From: Pseudorhodoferax sp. Leaf274
GTDB taxonomy: Bacteria > Pseudomonadota > Gammaproteobacteria > Burkholderiales > Burkholderiaceae_C
Length of the DNA: 64,000 bases
Reading direction: 5' to 3'
Assembly: GCF_001422445.1 (NCBI RefSeq)
Contig: NZ_LMNA01000001.1
Location: 728,735-792,734 of the forward strand
In this document: positions 1-8,633 of the stretch, in pieces
How positions within the stretch are numbered: the stretch's first letter is position 1
How the letters are laid out: each line of letters opens with the position of its first letter
Made by a program: the position numbers and the translations under genes
The notes under the pieces: generated by a model
The model's input: only the letters and a program-made list of their open reading frames with translations
Databases searched by the model: none
Told to the model about the DNA's origin: nothing

Positions 1-14
1 CGACTGACCGGCCC

Positions 15-932
15 TCAGGCCGCCGCCGCCAGGCTGGGCGGGCTGGCCTTCACGCGTTCGTACAGGCTCTGTGCCGCCAGCGAGAGGCTGCGCTCGCGCC
101 GGCGCACGAGGTAGATGCGGCGCTTGAGCCCACTCCAGGCCAGCGGCCGCGTCACCAGGCCCGGCTGCGCGAAGTGGAACAGCGTCAGCGCCGGCATCAT
201 GCTCACGCCCAGGCCGGCGCGCACCATGCCCATGGCGGTGGCGAGCTGGTCCACCTCCATGAGCGTCTGCATCTGCAGCGGATGCAGGGCCGCATCCAGG
301 TACTGGCGCACGCTGGAGTTGCGCGCCATGTGCACGAACGGATAGGCCGCCACGTCGCGCGGGCGGATCTCGCGCAGCCGTGCCAGCGGGTGGCCGGCCG
401 GGCACACCAGATGGAAGTCGTCGCTGCAGAAAGGCTCGGCGCGCAGCTCCTGCGTGTCGGCGCGCACGGCGGCCAGCGCGAAATCGGCCTGGCCCTGGCG
501 CACCAGTTCCACGCAGGGTTCGGACAGCACATCGGACACGGCGATCTCCACACCGGGATGGGCGGCGCGGTAGTCGCGCAGGATGCCCGGCAGCCAGCCT
601 GCCGCCAGCGAAGGCAGCAGGGCGATCGACACCCGGCCGCGCCGCAGGGCCAGCTGGTCCGACACGCCGGCCAGCGCCGCGTCGAACTCGGCCAGCACGC
701 GCCGCGCCGAAAGCTCGAATTCCAACCCCTCGGGCGTGGGCGCCACATGGCGCGTGCTGCGGTCGAACAGGCGCAGGCCCAGCGCGGCCTCCAGCTGGCC
801 GATCAAGGCGCTGAAGGCCGGTTGCGACAGATGGCACTGCGCAGCCGCGCGTGTGAAGCTGCGCTGTTCGGCCAGCGCCACGAAGGCCTGCAGCTGGCGC
901 ATGGAGACGTTGGAGCGGGCCGGCTGATTCAT
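15..932 (-). CDS. LysR-family transcriptional regulator
   Basis: A 305-residue LysR-type regulator. The N-terminal winged helix-turn-helix is clear (about residues 11-70: FVALAEQRSFTRAAAQCHLSQPAFS), followed by a periplasmic-binding-protein-like effector domain (about 100-300). The ATG at 932 is taken as start; an internal ATG at 902 (MRQLQAF) would still leave the helix-turn-helix whole. It is divergent from the AtuA-like gene at 1023, with 90 bp between them, so by family habit it probably controls the downstream AtuA/Bug/esterase genes and itself. The effector is unknown; an aromatic acid or ester-derived acid would fit the context. The family call is secure; target genes are inference from position. 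Confidence 0.93.
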   Translation of the reverse strand: MNQPARSNVSMRQLQAFVALAEQRSFTRAAAQCHLSQPAFSALIGQLEAALGLRLFDRSTRHVAPTPEGLEFELSARRVLAEFDAALAGVSDQLALRRGRVSIALLPSLAAGWLPGILRDYRAAHPGVEIAVSDVLSEPCVELVRQGQADFALAAVRADTQELRAEPFCSDDFHLVCPAGHPLARLREIRPRDVAAYPFVHMARNSSVRQYLDAALHPLQMQTLMEVDQLATAMGMVRAGLGVSMMPALTLFHFAQPGLVTRPLAWSGLKRRIYLVRRRERSLSLAAQSLYERVKASPPSLAAAA

Positions 933-935
933 TTG

Positions 936-969
936 CAATGCCGATGAATTGATCCGAACTTTCGAATTC
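936..969. promoter_or_regulatory. Candidate LysR operator region between divergent genes
   Basis: The short gap between the LysR gene and the AtuA-like gene is less GC-rich than its surroundings and holds two small inverted repeats: CAAT (936-939) with ATTG (948-951), and GAATT (946-950) with AATTC (965-969). LysR regulators usually bind such interrupted dyads of T-N11-A type. The arms are short, so this is a weak call resting mainly on location. Confidence 0.25.
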
Positions 970-1022
970 ACAGATGAAGGGGCGGACTCTACATTGCGGC
1001 GGGAACACATCTGAGGAGACAC

Positions 1023-2381
1023 GTGGACCAGACCATCCTGCGCATCGGCTGCGCGGCCGGCTTCTCGGGCGACCGCACCGACGCGGCCGCGCCCGTGGTG
1101 CGCTCGCTCATCGCCGCCGGCGGCCCTGCGTTCCTGATCTTCGAAACGCTGGCCGAGCGCACGCTGGCGCTGGCCCAGCTGGCGCGCCGTGCCGATCCCG
1201 AAGCCGGCTACGAGCCGCTGCTGCCCGACCTGCTGCGCCCGGTGCTGGCCGACTGCCTGGCCCATGGCGTGCGCATCGTCAGCAACTTCGGCGCGGCCCA
1301 TCCGGCCAGCGCGGCCCGCCGCATCCATGCCCTGGCCCGCGAACTGGGCCTGCCGGCCCCGCGCATCGCCGTCGTGCTGGGCGACGACGTGTCCGGCGCC
1401 GCGCAGCGCCCGCTGCTGCAGGCTGCGCTGGGCCCGGCGCTGGACGCGCTGGACCTGGTCTCGGCCAACGCCTACCAGGGCGCCGAGGCGATTGCCGACG
1501 CGCTGTTGGCCGGCGCCGACATCGTGGTCTGCGGCCGCGTGGCCGACCCCTCGCTGGCGGTGGGGCCGGCACTGGCGCATTTCGGCTGGGCCCGCGACGA
1601 CTGGACCCGCCTGGCGCGCGCCACCATGGCCGGCCACCTGCTCGAATGCGGCACCCAGGTCACGGGCGGCTACTACGCCGACCCGGGCTACAAGGACATC
1701 CCCGGCATGGCCGCGCTGGGCTACCCGATCGCCGAGATCGATGCCGATGGCCACTGCACCATCACCAAGCCGGCCGGCACCGGCGGGCGCATCGACGCGC
1801 ACACCGTCAAGGAACAGCTGCTCTACGAGGTGCACGACCCGGCCGCCTACCTGACGCCCGACGTGGTGGCCGACATCACCGAGGCCGAGGTGGAAGAACT
1901 GGGCCCCGACCGCGTGCGCCTGAAGGGCGTGCGCGGCCATGCGCGGCCCGCCACGCTCAAGGTCAATGTCTGCCATGCCACGGGCTGGCTGGCGGAGGGC
2001 GAGATCTCGTATGCCGGCGCGCGCGCCGAGGGCCGCGCCCGTCTCGCCGCGCAGATCCTGCGCGAGCGCCTGGCCGGCCTGGGCCCGCTGCGCGCCGACC
2101 TGATCGGCGTGGCCAGCGTGTTCGCCGACGACGGCGGCGCCTGGCTGGACCGCCTGCCCGACAGCGGTGCCCGCGACGTGCGCCTGCGCGTGGCCATGAA
2201 CCACCGCGACCGGGCCAGCGCCGAGCGCCTGGCGCGCGAGGTCACCGCGCTGTACACCTGCGGCCCGGCCGGCGGCGGCGGTGTGCGCACGGCGCTGCGC
2301 CAGCGCCTGGGCACCGTCTCCTGCGTACTGCCGCGCGAGCAGGCGCCCACGTCGTTCCGTTTCATCGAGGCAGGCGCATGA
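1023..2381 (+). CDS. AtuA-like protein, N-terminal (DUF1446) domain
   Basis: A 452-residue protein of the DUF1446/AtuA family (begins MDQTILRIGCAAGFSGDR, with the family's GFSGDR segment near residue 17). AtuA belongs to acyclic terpene utilisation in Pseudomonas, but homologues are common in other CoA-dependent catabolic clusters and the biochemical role is not settled. It starts at a GTG, with a good GAGGAG site about 6 bases upstream. Its stop overlaps the next start (ATGA at 2378-2381), so the two are translationally coupled. In AtuA the C-terminal ferredoxin-like domain is on the same chain; here it is a separate gene. No terpene genes are visible, so the substrate is open. Confidence 0.85.
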   Translation: MDQTILRIGCAAGFSGDRTDAAAPVVRSLIAAGGPAFLIFETLAERTLALAQLARRADPEAGYEPLLPDLLRPVLADCLAHGVRIVSNFGAAHPASAARRIHALARELGLPAPRIAVVLGDDVSGAAQRPLLQAALGPALDALDLVSANAYQGAEAIADALLAGADIVVCGRVADPSLAVGPALAHFGWARDDWTRLARATMAGHLLECGTQVTGGYYADPGYKDIPGMAALGYPIAEIDADGHCTITKPAGTGGRIDAHTVKEQLLYEVHDPAAYLTPDVVADITEAEVEELGPDRVRLKGVRGHARPATLKVNVCHATGWLAEGEISYAGARAEGRARLAAQILRERLAGLGPLRADLIGVASVFADDGGAWLDRLPDSGARDVRLRVAMNHRDRASAERLAREVTALYTCGPAGGGGVRTALRQRLGTVSCVLPREQAPTSFRFIEAGA

Positions 2382-2749
2382 CGTCCATCACCGTCCCCCT
2401 CTACCGCGCCGCCCACGGCCGCACCGGCGACAAGGGCAACCGCTCCAACATCAGCGTGATCGCCTGGCACCCGGACCTGTGGCCCTTGCTGCTGGAGCAG
2501 GTGACCGAGGCGGCGGTGGCCGCGCAGTTCGCGCACCGCCAGCCGGCCCGCGTCACGCGCCACGTGCTGCCGCGCCTGCAGGCCATGAACTTCGTGCTCG
2601 ACGAGGTGCTGGACGGCGGCGTCAACGACGCGCTGAACCTGGACAGCCATGGCAAGGCGCTGTCCTTCCTGCTGCTGGACCTGCCCATCCTGGTGCCGCC
2701 CGCGCTGCTGCCGCTGCTGGCCGGCCCGCCACCCGAACCGCCCCACTGA
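2378..2749 (+). CDS. AtuA C-terminal-domain-like protein
   Basis: A 123-residue protein matching the C-terminal domain of AtuA-type proteins (N-terminal AHGRTGDKGNRSNISVIAW is the family signature; the chain ends in a Pro-rich tail). It overlaps the DUF1446 gene by four bases (ATGA), so it is probably made in equal amounts and forms a complex with it. It is followed by a Bug receptor 26 bases later, probably in one operon. No enzymatic residues can be assigned from sequence. Confidence 0.8.
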   Translation: MTSITVPLYRAAHGRTGDKGNRSNISVIAWHPDLWPLLLEQVTEAAVAAQFAHRQPARVTRHVLPRLQAMNFVLDEVLDGGVNDALNLDSHGKALSFLLLDLPILVPPALLPLLAGPPPEPPH

Positions 2750-2775
2750 CTTTCAATCCACAGGAGACAAGACCG

Positions 2776-3762
2776 ATGCAACAACGTTTCAACCCCCGCC
2801 GCACCTGGCTGGCCGCCGCGCTGGCGCTGGCCGCCGGCAGCCTGGCACCGCAGCTCGCGGCCGCCCAGTCCTTCCCGGCCAAGCCCATCACCTTCGTCGT
2901 GCCGTTCGCGGCCGGCAGCGCCACCGACCAGATCGCGCGCGCGCTGGGCCAGTCCATCACCGACCAGACCAAACAGCCCGTGGTCGTCGACAACAAGGGC
3001 GGCGCCAGCGGCCAGATCGCCGCCAGCCAGGTCGCGCGCGCGCCGGCCGACGGCTACACCGTGCTGATCACCACCAACACCACGCACGCGGCCAACGAGC
3101 ACCTGTACAGGAAGCTCAGCTACGACCCGGTCAAGGACTTCGCGCCCATCACCGGCCTGGGCAAGGGCGGTCAGGTGCTCGTGGTGCGGCCGGACGCACC
3201 GTACAAGAACGTCATGGACCTCGTGGCCGCGGCCAAGAAGACACCGGGCAAGCTCAGCTTCGGCAGCGGCAGCTCCTCCAGCCGCATGGCCGGCGAGATG
3301 TTCAAGCAGCTCTCGGGCACCGACATCCTGCACGTGCCCTACAAGAGCAACCCCAACGCGATCACCGACCTCATGGGCGGGCAGATCGACTTCATGATCA
3401 CCGACACCTCCACAGGCGTGCCCCAGGTCAAGGGCGGCAAGCTCAAGGCGCTGGGCATCTCCACGGTCGAGCGCAACCCGCTGCTGCCCGAGGTGCCCAC
3501 CATCGCCGAGGCCGGCGTGAAGGGCTACGACATGGGCTACTGGTTCGCCGCGTACGCGCCGGCCGGCACGCCGCCCGCGGTGGTCGCCAGGCTGCAGGAG
3601 CTGCTGGCGGCCGGTGCCAGGAGCGCCGCGGCCAAGAGCTTCTTCGAAGGCAGCGGCTCGGTGGCCTGGACCACCAGCCCGGATGAACTCGCCAGGTTCC
3701 AGGCGGCCGAGACGGCCAAGTGGGGCAAGGTGATCAAGGCGGCGGGCATCGAGCCCGAGTGA
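2776..3762 (+). CDS. Bug-family (TctC-like) periplasmic substrate-binding protein
   Basis: A 328-residue tripartite-tricarboxylate-transporter receptor. A Sec signal peptide covers about residues 1-30 (hydrophobic core, cleavage after AAAQS). The mature start FPAKPITFVVPFAAGSATDQIAR is the Bug signature, and the later HVPYKSNPNAITDLMGG is typical of the second conserved loop. Such proteins bind organic acids in the periplasm and hand them to a TctA/TctB permease, but no TctAB gene is visible in this window. It sits in the AtuA/esterase operon after an AGGAGA site, so its ligand may be an acid released by the downstream esterases (inference). Confidence 0.93.
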   Translation: MQQRFNPRRTWLAAALALAAGSLAPQLAAAQSFPAKPITFVVPFAAGSATDQIARALGQSITDQTKQPVVVDNKGGASGQIAASQVARAPADGYTVLITTNTTHAANEHLYRKLSYDPVKDFAPITGLGKGGQVLVVRPDAPYKNVMDLVAAAKKTPGKLSFGSGSSSSRMAGEMFKQLSGTDILHVPYKSNPNAITDLMGGQIDFMITDTSTGVPQVKGGKLKALGISTVERNPLLPEVPTIAEAGVKGYDMGYWFAAYAPAGTPPAVVARLQELLAAGARSAAAKSFFEGSGSVAWTTSPDELARFQAAETAKWGKVIKAAGIEPE

Positions 3763-3894
3763 GCCCGCGGCCGGGTGAGCCGGCCTGCCCGGGACACAAG
3801 AACCATCACCGTCCCGCGATCCGTCAGCCAGGGCCATGCACGGCTGCGCAGTGCAGGGCGCAGCCATGCCCGGACAACCACAGAGGAGACAACG

Positions 3895-5502
3895 ATGCGA
3901 CTTCATTTCATCCGCGGCCTGGCCGGCTGCGCCACGCTGGTCGCGCTCGGCGCCTGCGGCGGTTCCGGTGACGACGGCACGCCCGTCGCCACCGCCAAGG
4001 CCTGCGATGCCGGCGCGCTGGCCACGGTGCAGCTCAGCGGCGCCGCCATCACGGGCGCCACGCCGGTCGCGGCCGGCAGCTACACGCCGCCCGGCGGCGG
4101 CACGGCGATCGCCAACCTGCCAGCGTTCTGCCGGATCACGGGCCGGGCCACGCCGACGGGCGACTCGCTGATCAACTTCGAGGTCTGGGTGCCCGATGGC
4201 GCCGCCTGGAACGGCAAGATGGTCGTCACCGGCAACGGTGGCTACAGCCCCGCGCTCAGCACGAACGACATGGCCTACGCCATGCGCCAGGGCTATGCGG
4301 TGGTCGGCGGCGACACGGGCCACCAGTCGACCGACCCCAACGAGATGTTGTGGGGCGTGGGCCATCCCGAGAAGATCCGCGACTGGGGCACGCGCTCCAT
4401 CCACGCCATCACGGCGCCCTCGCGCGCGCTGATCGCGGGCCTGGCGGCCAAGGAGCCCAGCCGCGCCCACTACTACGGCTGCTCCACCGGTGGCCACCAG
4501 GGCTACGCCGAGATGCAACGCTATCCCGACGACTTCGACGGCGTGATCGCCGGCGCGCCCGGCAACAACCGCACGCGGCTCAACGTGGAGTTCCTGCACC
4601 GCTACCTGTCCAACCGCGCCGCCGGCACCAGCGGCCCCGTGATCCTGACCGCGGCCAAGGCCAGCCTGATCACGCAGCGCGCCATCGCCGCCTGCGACGC
4701 GCTGGACGGCGTGGCCGACGGCGTGATGGAGAACCCGCTGGCCTGCACGTCCGACAAGTTCGATGTGGCCAGCCTGCAGTGCACGGGTGCCGACGCGGCC
4801 GACTGCCTGACCGCCGAGCAGGTGGCCGTGGCGCAGAAGATCTACGCCGGTCCGAAGAACGCGCGCACCGGCGCCCAGATCTACCCGGGCCTGCCCGTCG
4901 GCAGCGAAGCGGGCTGGTCGGGCTACTGGGGCGGCGCCGAGCCCGTGCGTGCCGATTACTGGCGGCTGTGGGTGTTCGCCAACCCGCAGTGGAGCTGGTG
5001 GACCTTCGACTACGACCGCGACCTCGCGTACGCCGACGCGACGGTCAGCCCGCTGGCGGACCAGACCAGCGCCAACCTGTCGGCCTTCCAGGCCTCGGGC
5101 GGCAAGGCCATCGTGTTCCAGGGCTGGCAGGACGCGGTGGTCAACCCGGTCGACACCATCGCCTACGCTGAGCGCGTGAAGGCGGCCCAGGGCTCGCAGG
5201 CCGCGCTCGACAGCTTCTACCGCCTGTTCCTGGTGCCCGGCATGGGCCATTGCGGTGGCGGCAGCGGCGCCACCACCTTCGGCAACAGCGGCAGCCAGGC
5301 CCCCAACGCCAGCGCATCCAACGACCTGCTCATGGCGCTGGACCGCTGGGTGGAGCAGGGCACTGCGCCGGACAGCATCGTGGCCACGCGCGTGGCCGGC
5401 GGTGCCGTGGTGCGCACGCGGCCGCTTTGCGCCTGGCCCAAGACCGCCGTCTACCAGGGCAGCGGCATCACCGACGAGGCCGCGAATTTCCGCTGTCAGT
5501 GA
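3895..5502 (+). CDS. Tannase/feruloyl esterase family lipoprotein
   Basis: A 535-residue serine esterase of the tannase family, which hydrolyses galloyl, feruloyl or related aromatic esters. It begins with a lipoprotein signal (LGAC lipobox at about residues 17-20), followed by GGSGDDGTP, so it is expected to be membrane-anchored outside the cytoplasm. The nucleophile motif GCSTGG places the serine at residue 197, and GMGHCGGG near the C terminus supplies the histidine; a cysteine beside each is the disulfide typical of the family. The chosen ATG has a GAGGAG site; longer upstream reading lacks one. It is followed 23 bases later by another lipoprotein hydrolase. Exact ester substrate unknown. 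Confidence 0.9.
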   Translation: MRLHFIRGLAGCATLVALGACGGSGDDGTPVATAKACDAGALATVQLSGAAITGATPVAAGSYTPPGGGTAIANLPAFCRITGRATPTGDSLINFEVWVPDGAAWNGKMVVTGNGGYSPALSTNDMAYAMRQGYAVVGGDTGHQSTDPNEMLWGVGHPEKIRDWGTRSIHAITAPSRALIAGLAAKEPSRAHYYGCSTGGHQGYAEMQRYPDDFDGVIAGAPGNNRTRLNVEFLHRYLSNRAAGTSGPVILTAAKASLITQRAIAACDALDGVADGVMENPLACTSDKFDVASLQCTGADAADCLTAEQVAVAQKIYAGPKNARTGAQIYPGLPVGSEAGWSGYWGGAEPVRADYWRLWVFANPQWSWWTFDYDRDLAYADATVSPLADQTSANLSAFQASGGKAIVFQGWQDAVVNPVDTIAYAERVKAAQGSQAALDSFYRLFLVPGMGHCGGGSGATTFGNSGSQAPNASASNDLLMALDRWVEQGTAPDSIVATRVAGGAVVRTRPLCAWPKTAVYQGSGITDEAANFRCQ

Positions 5503-5525
5503 ACGTTGAACCGAGGAGACCCACC

Positions 5526-7637
5526 ATGCACACCATCTTCAAGACCACAGGACTGCTCGTTGCCGGGCTGCTGGCCGCCTGCGGCGGCAGCGGCGACGAC
5601 ACGCCCGCTGCCGCGGCACCGCAGCTCAGGCTCAGCATCACCGCCACCGAGGACTTCCCCGGCAGCTACGGCAGCGTGGGCGCGTACGAGAAGCTGACCG
5701 GCAGCATCAGCGGCGAGGTCGATCCCAAGGACCCGAAGAACGCCGTGATCCAGGACCTGGCGCTGGCACCCGTCAACGCGCGCGGCATGGTCGAGTACAG
5801 CGCCGAATTCGTGCTGCTCAAGCCCAAGGACATGTCCAAGGCCGGCGGCGTGCTGCGCTACGACGCGCCCAACCGCGGCAACATCCTGACGATGCTCAAC
5901 CCTGCGGCCACGCCCAGCGATGCCGTGTACCTGGAGCGCGGCTACGTGCTGCTCTACTCGGCCTGGCAGGGCGACGTGCCCAAGAGCAGCGCGGCACGGC
6001 TGACGGCCACGGTGCCCGTGGCGAAGAATGCCGACGGCAGCAGCATCACCGGCACCTACCGCAGCGAGCTCGTGCCCTCGGCCGCCACACCCGTCATGGC
6101 GCTGCCCGGCGGCGTGTTCAACGGCACCATGATCCCCTACGCGCCCGCCAGCCTGGACAACACGCTGCCCGGCTACTCGCTCACGCGCCGCGTCAACGAG
6201 ACCGATGCGCGCCAGCTGGTCCCGGCCAGCGACTGGAAGTTCGCCGACTGCAGCGCGGCCAACGCCTTCCCGGGCACGGCAGACGGCAGCAAGGTCTGCC
6301 TCAAGGGCGGCTTCGACCCGAAGTACCTGTACGAACTGGTCTACGTGGCCAAGGACCCCAAGGTCATGGGCGTGGGCCTGGCCGCGCTGCGCGACACGGT
6401 GACCTTCTTCCGCAAGGCCACGGCCGACAGCGCAGGCACCGCCAACCCGCTGGCCGGCCGCATCACGCACGCCATCGGCCAGGGCACCTCGCAGTCGGGC
6501 AACGCCATGAAGACCTTCCTGCACCTGGGCTTCAACCAGGCGCTGGACGGCGGCAAGGTGTTCGACGGCATGTACGCCCACGTGGCCGCGCGCCAGACCA
6601 ACATCAACACGCGCTTCGCCGTGCCGGGCGGCGGTGGCGGCCTGCGCACCGACCACACCGCGTTCGGCCAGACCGCACCGCGCGGGCTGGCGGCCGACTA
6701 CGTGGACGACGTGAGCGGCCGCCAGGGCGGCGTGATGAAGCGCTGCACGGCCAGCAACACCTGCCCGCGGTTCTTCCTGGGGCTGTCGGGCACCGAGTTC
6801 TGGCAGCTGCAGGGCTCGCCGGTGCTGACCGACGCCTTCGGCCTGCGCGACCTGGCCCAGCCCGACAACGCGCGCATCTACTACTACGCCAGCACCCAGC
6901 ACGGCGGCACCGGCGGCACGGCCAGCATCGGCTACGCCCCCACGCGCAACGTCTACCCGGCCGGCACCGTGGTGCACTTCACCGACACCTTCCGCGCGCT
7001 GTTCATCGCGCTGGAGGACTGGGTGGTGCGCGGCACCGAGCCGCCGGCCAGCCAGGTGCCCAAGTTGGCCGACGGCACGCTGGCGCGGCCGGACCAGCTG
7101 GTCTTCCCGACGATGAAGGGGCTGACCTGGCCGGTGTCCGGCACGGCCACCGCGATCCCGGACTTCAACTACCTCGCGCGCTACAACGGCTTCCCGCTGT
7201 TCGACTTCGGCCCGCAGTACATCCCGCAGGACGAATCGGGCATCGCCACGCTGCTGCCGCCTTACTACACGGGCCGCGACTACGCGATCCTGGTGCCGCA
7301 GGTGGACCCGGCCACGGGACTGACCCGCGCCGGCATCAAGAGCGTGGAGGCGCGCGCGCCGCTGGGCACCAGCATCGAGTTCAACTACGTGGCCACGCCG
7401 GGCATCGTCGACCTGTCGAACCTGACCGGCAGCTTCATCCCGTTCCACACCACCGAGGCAGCGCGCCTGGCGGCCGGCGACACCCGGCCCTCGCTGCAAT
7501 CGCTGTACGGCACGCAGGCGGGCTACGTGGCGGCGGTCACGGCGGCGGCCAACCAGCTGGTGGCCGAACGCTTGCTGCTGCAGCGCGACGCGGACCTGCG
7601 GATCCAGCAGGCCACGGGCACCACGGTGCTGCCGTGA
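5526..7637 (+). CDS. Alpha/beta-hydrolase-domain lipoprotein (Abhydrolase_10-like)
   Basis: A 703-residue secreted protein. The N terminus is a lipoprotein signal (LLAAC lipobox near residue 19) followed by GGSGDDTP, almost the same post-cysteine stretch as the tannase-like protein just upstream. Within the chain, IGQGTSQSGNAMKTFLHLGFNQ carries a GxSxxG nucleophile elbow, and QHGG(T)GG is present later, fitting the large alpha/beta-hydrolase-domain proteins often annotated only as hypothetical. It follows the tannase-like gene by 23 bases behind a GAGGAG site, so co-transcription is likely. It may act on the same polymer or ester. No characterised close relative comes to mind. Confidence 0.8.
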   Translation: MHTIFKTTGLLVAGLLAACGGSGDDTPAAAAPQLRLSITATEDFPGSYGSVGAYEKLTGSISGEVDPKDPKNAVIQDLALAPVNARGMVEYSAEFVLLKPKDMSKAGGVLRYDAPNRGNILTMLNPAATPSDAVYLERGYVLLYSAWQGDVPKSSAARLTATVPVAKNADGSSITGTYRSELVPSAATPVMALPGGVFNGTMIPYAPASLDNTLPGYSLTRRVNETDARQLVPASDWKFADCSAANAFPGTADGSKVCLKGGFDPKYLYELVYVAKDPKVMGVGLAALRDTVTFFRKATADSAGTANPLAGRITHAIGQGTSQSGNAMKTFLHLGFNQALDGGKVFDGMYAHVAARQTNINTRFAVPGGGGGLRTDHTAFGQTAPRGLAADYVDDVSGRQGGVMKRCTASNTCPRFFLGLSGTEFWQLQGSPVLTDAFGLRDLAQPDNARIYYYASTQHGGTGGTASIGYAPTRNVYPAGTVVHFTDTFRALFIALEDWVVRGTEPPASQVPKLADGTLARPDQLVFPTMKGLTWPVSGTATAIPDFNYLARYNGFPLFDFGPQYIPQDESGIATLLPPYYTGRDYAILVPQVDPATGLTRAGIKSVEARAPLGTSIEFNYVATPGIVDLSNLTGSFIPFHTTEAARLAAGDTRPSLQSLYGTQAGYVAAVTAAANQLVAERLLLQRDADLRIQQATGTTVLP

Positions 7638-7643
7638 AGGTGT

Positions 7644-8633
7644 TCAGTACAGCCCGCGCCCGCGGGCGTGCAGCCGCGCCAGGCCGAACAAGGCGTCGGT
7701 GAACGGCGTCGGCGCCTGCGTGATCTGCCCCAGCTCGCGCACGGCGCCGACCAGTGCGTCGAGCTCCACGGGCCGGCCGGCCTCCACGTCCTGCAGCATC
7801 GAGGTCTTGAACGCGCCCAGCTTGCGCGTCACCGCGTGGCGGTCTTCGGGCTGCTGCGCGATCGGGATGCCGATGCGCGCGCCGATCTCCTTGGCTTCCA
7901 GCATCACCTGGGTGACCAGGCCGCGCACCAGGTCGTCGTCCATGATGCGGTCGGTGGTCGCGCCCGTGATGGCACTGATCGGGTTCACCGTCATGTTGCC
8001 CCAGAGCTTGTACCAGCAGTCCTTCTGGATCTGGTCGGCCACCTGGGTCTCGATGCCGGCGCGTGCCAGCAGCGCGGCCAGCGCCTGCACGCGTTCGCTG
8101 GCGCCGCCCGCCGGCTCGCCCAGGATCAGCTGGTTGCCGAAATGGTGCTTGACGAAGCCCGGCCCGTGCAGCGCGCAGCTCGCGTGCACGATGCAGCCCA
8201 GCACGGTCTCAGCCGGGATGGCGGCGGCGATCCGCCGGCCCGGGTCCACGCTCTCCAGGGTGCGGCCTGCATAGGCGCCGCCGAAGCCCTGGAAGAACCA
8301 CCATGGCACCCCGTTCATGGCCGTCAGCACCACCGTCTCGGGCCCCAGCAGCGGCGCGATGCGCTGCGCCACCTGGGCCATGGCCGGCGCCTTGACGGCC
8401 ACCAGCACGAGGTCCTGCACGCCCAGGTCGGCCGGGTCGGCGCTGGCGCGGACCGGCGCCGCCAGCGTCTGGCCGCCCTGGTCCAGCCGCAGGCCGTGGG
8501 CCTGCAGCGCGGCCAGTGTCTCGCCGCGGGCCACCGCACTGAGGTCGCAGCCGGCCTGGGCCAGCCGCGCGCCGATCCAGCCACCGATGGCGCCCGCGCC
8601 GAACACGCAGACGCGGTCGAACCGCACCGGCAT
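7644..8633 (-). CDS. Ketopantoate reductase (ApbA/PanE) family oxidoreductase
   Basis: A 329-residue NAD(P)H-dependent reductase. The N-terminal Rossmann motif is VFGAGAIGGWIGARLA (about residues 9-24). The C-terminal helical domain has KLWGNMTVNPISAITGAT, where the Lys and Asn correspond to the catalytic pair of 2-dehydropantoate 2-reductases. Such genes within catabolic clusters are often paralogues reducing other 2-oxo acids, so pantothenate synthesis is not assumed. Its ATG overlaps the stop of the upstream Bug gene by one base (TGATG at 8631-8635). It converges on the hydrolase gene, leaving only 6 bp between stops. Confidence 0.88.
   Translation of the reverse strand: MPVRFDRVCVFGAGAIGGWIGARLAQAGCDLSAVARGETLAALQAHGLRLDQGGQTLAAPVRASADPADLGVQDLVLVAVKAPAMAQVAQRIAPLLGPETVVLTAMNGVPWWFFQGFGGAYAGRTLESVDPGRRIAAAIPAETVLGCIVHASCALHGPGFVKHHFGNQLILGEPAGGASERVQALAALLARAGIETQVADQIQKDCWYKLWGNMTVNPISAITGATTDRIMDDDLVRGLVTQVMLEAKEIGARIGIPIAQQPEDRHAVTRKLGAFKTSMLQDVEAGRPVELDALVGAVRELGQITQAPTPFTDALFGLARLHARGRGLY

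Noticed and set aside
2401-5250. A 949-residue open frame on the minus strand
   Set aside because: It lies antisense to the Bug and tannase-like genes and has His/Arg/Gly/Ala-rich low complexity typical of antisense frames in GC-rich DNA; no domain is seen.
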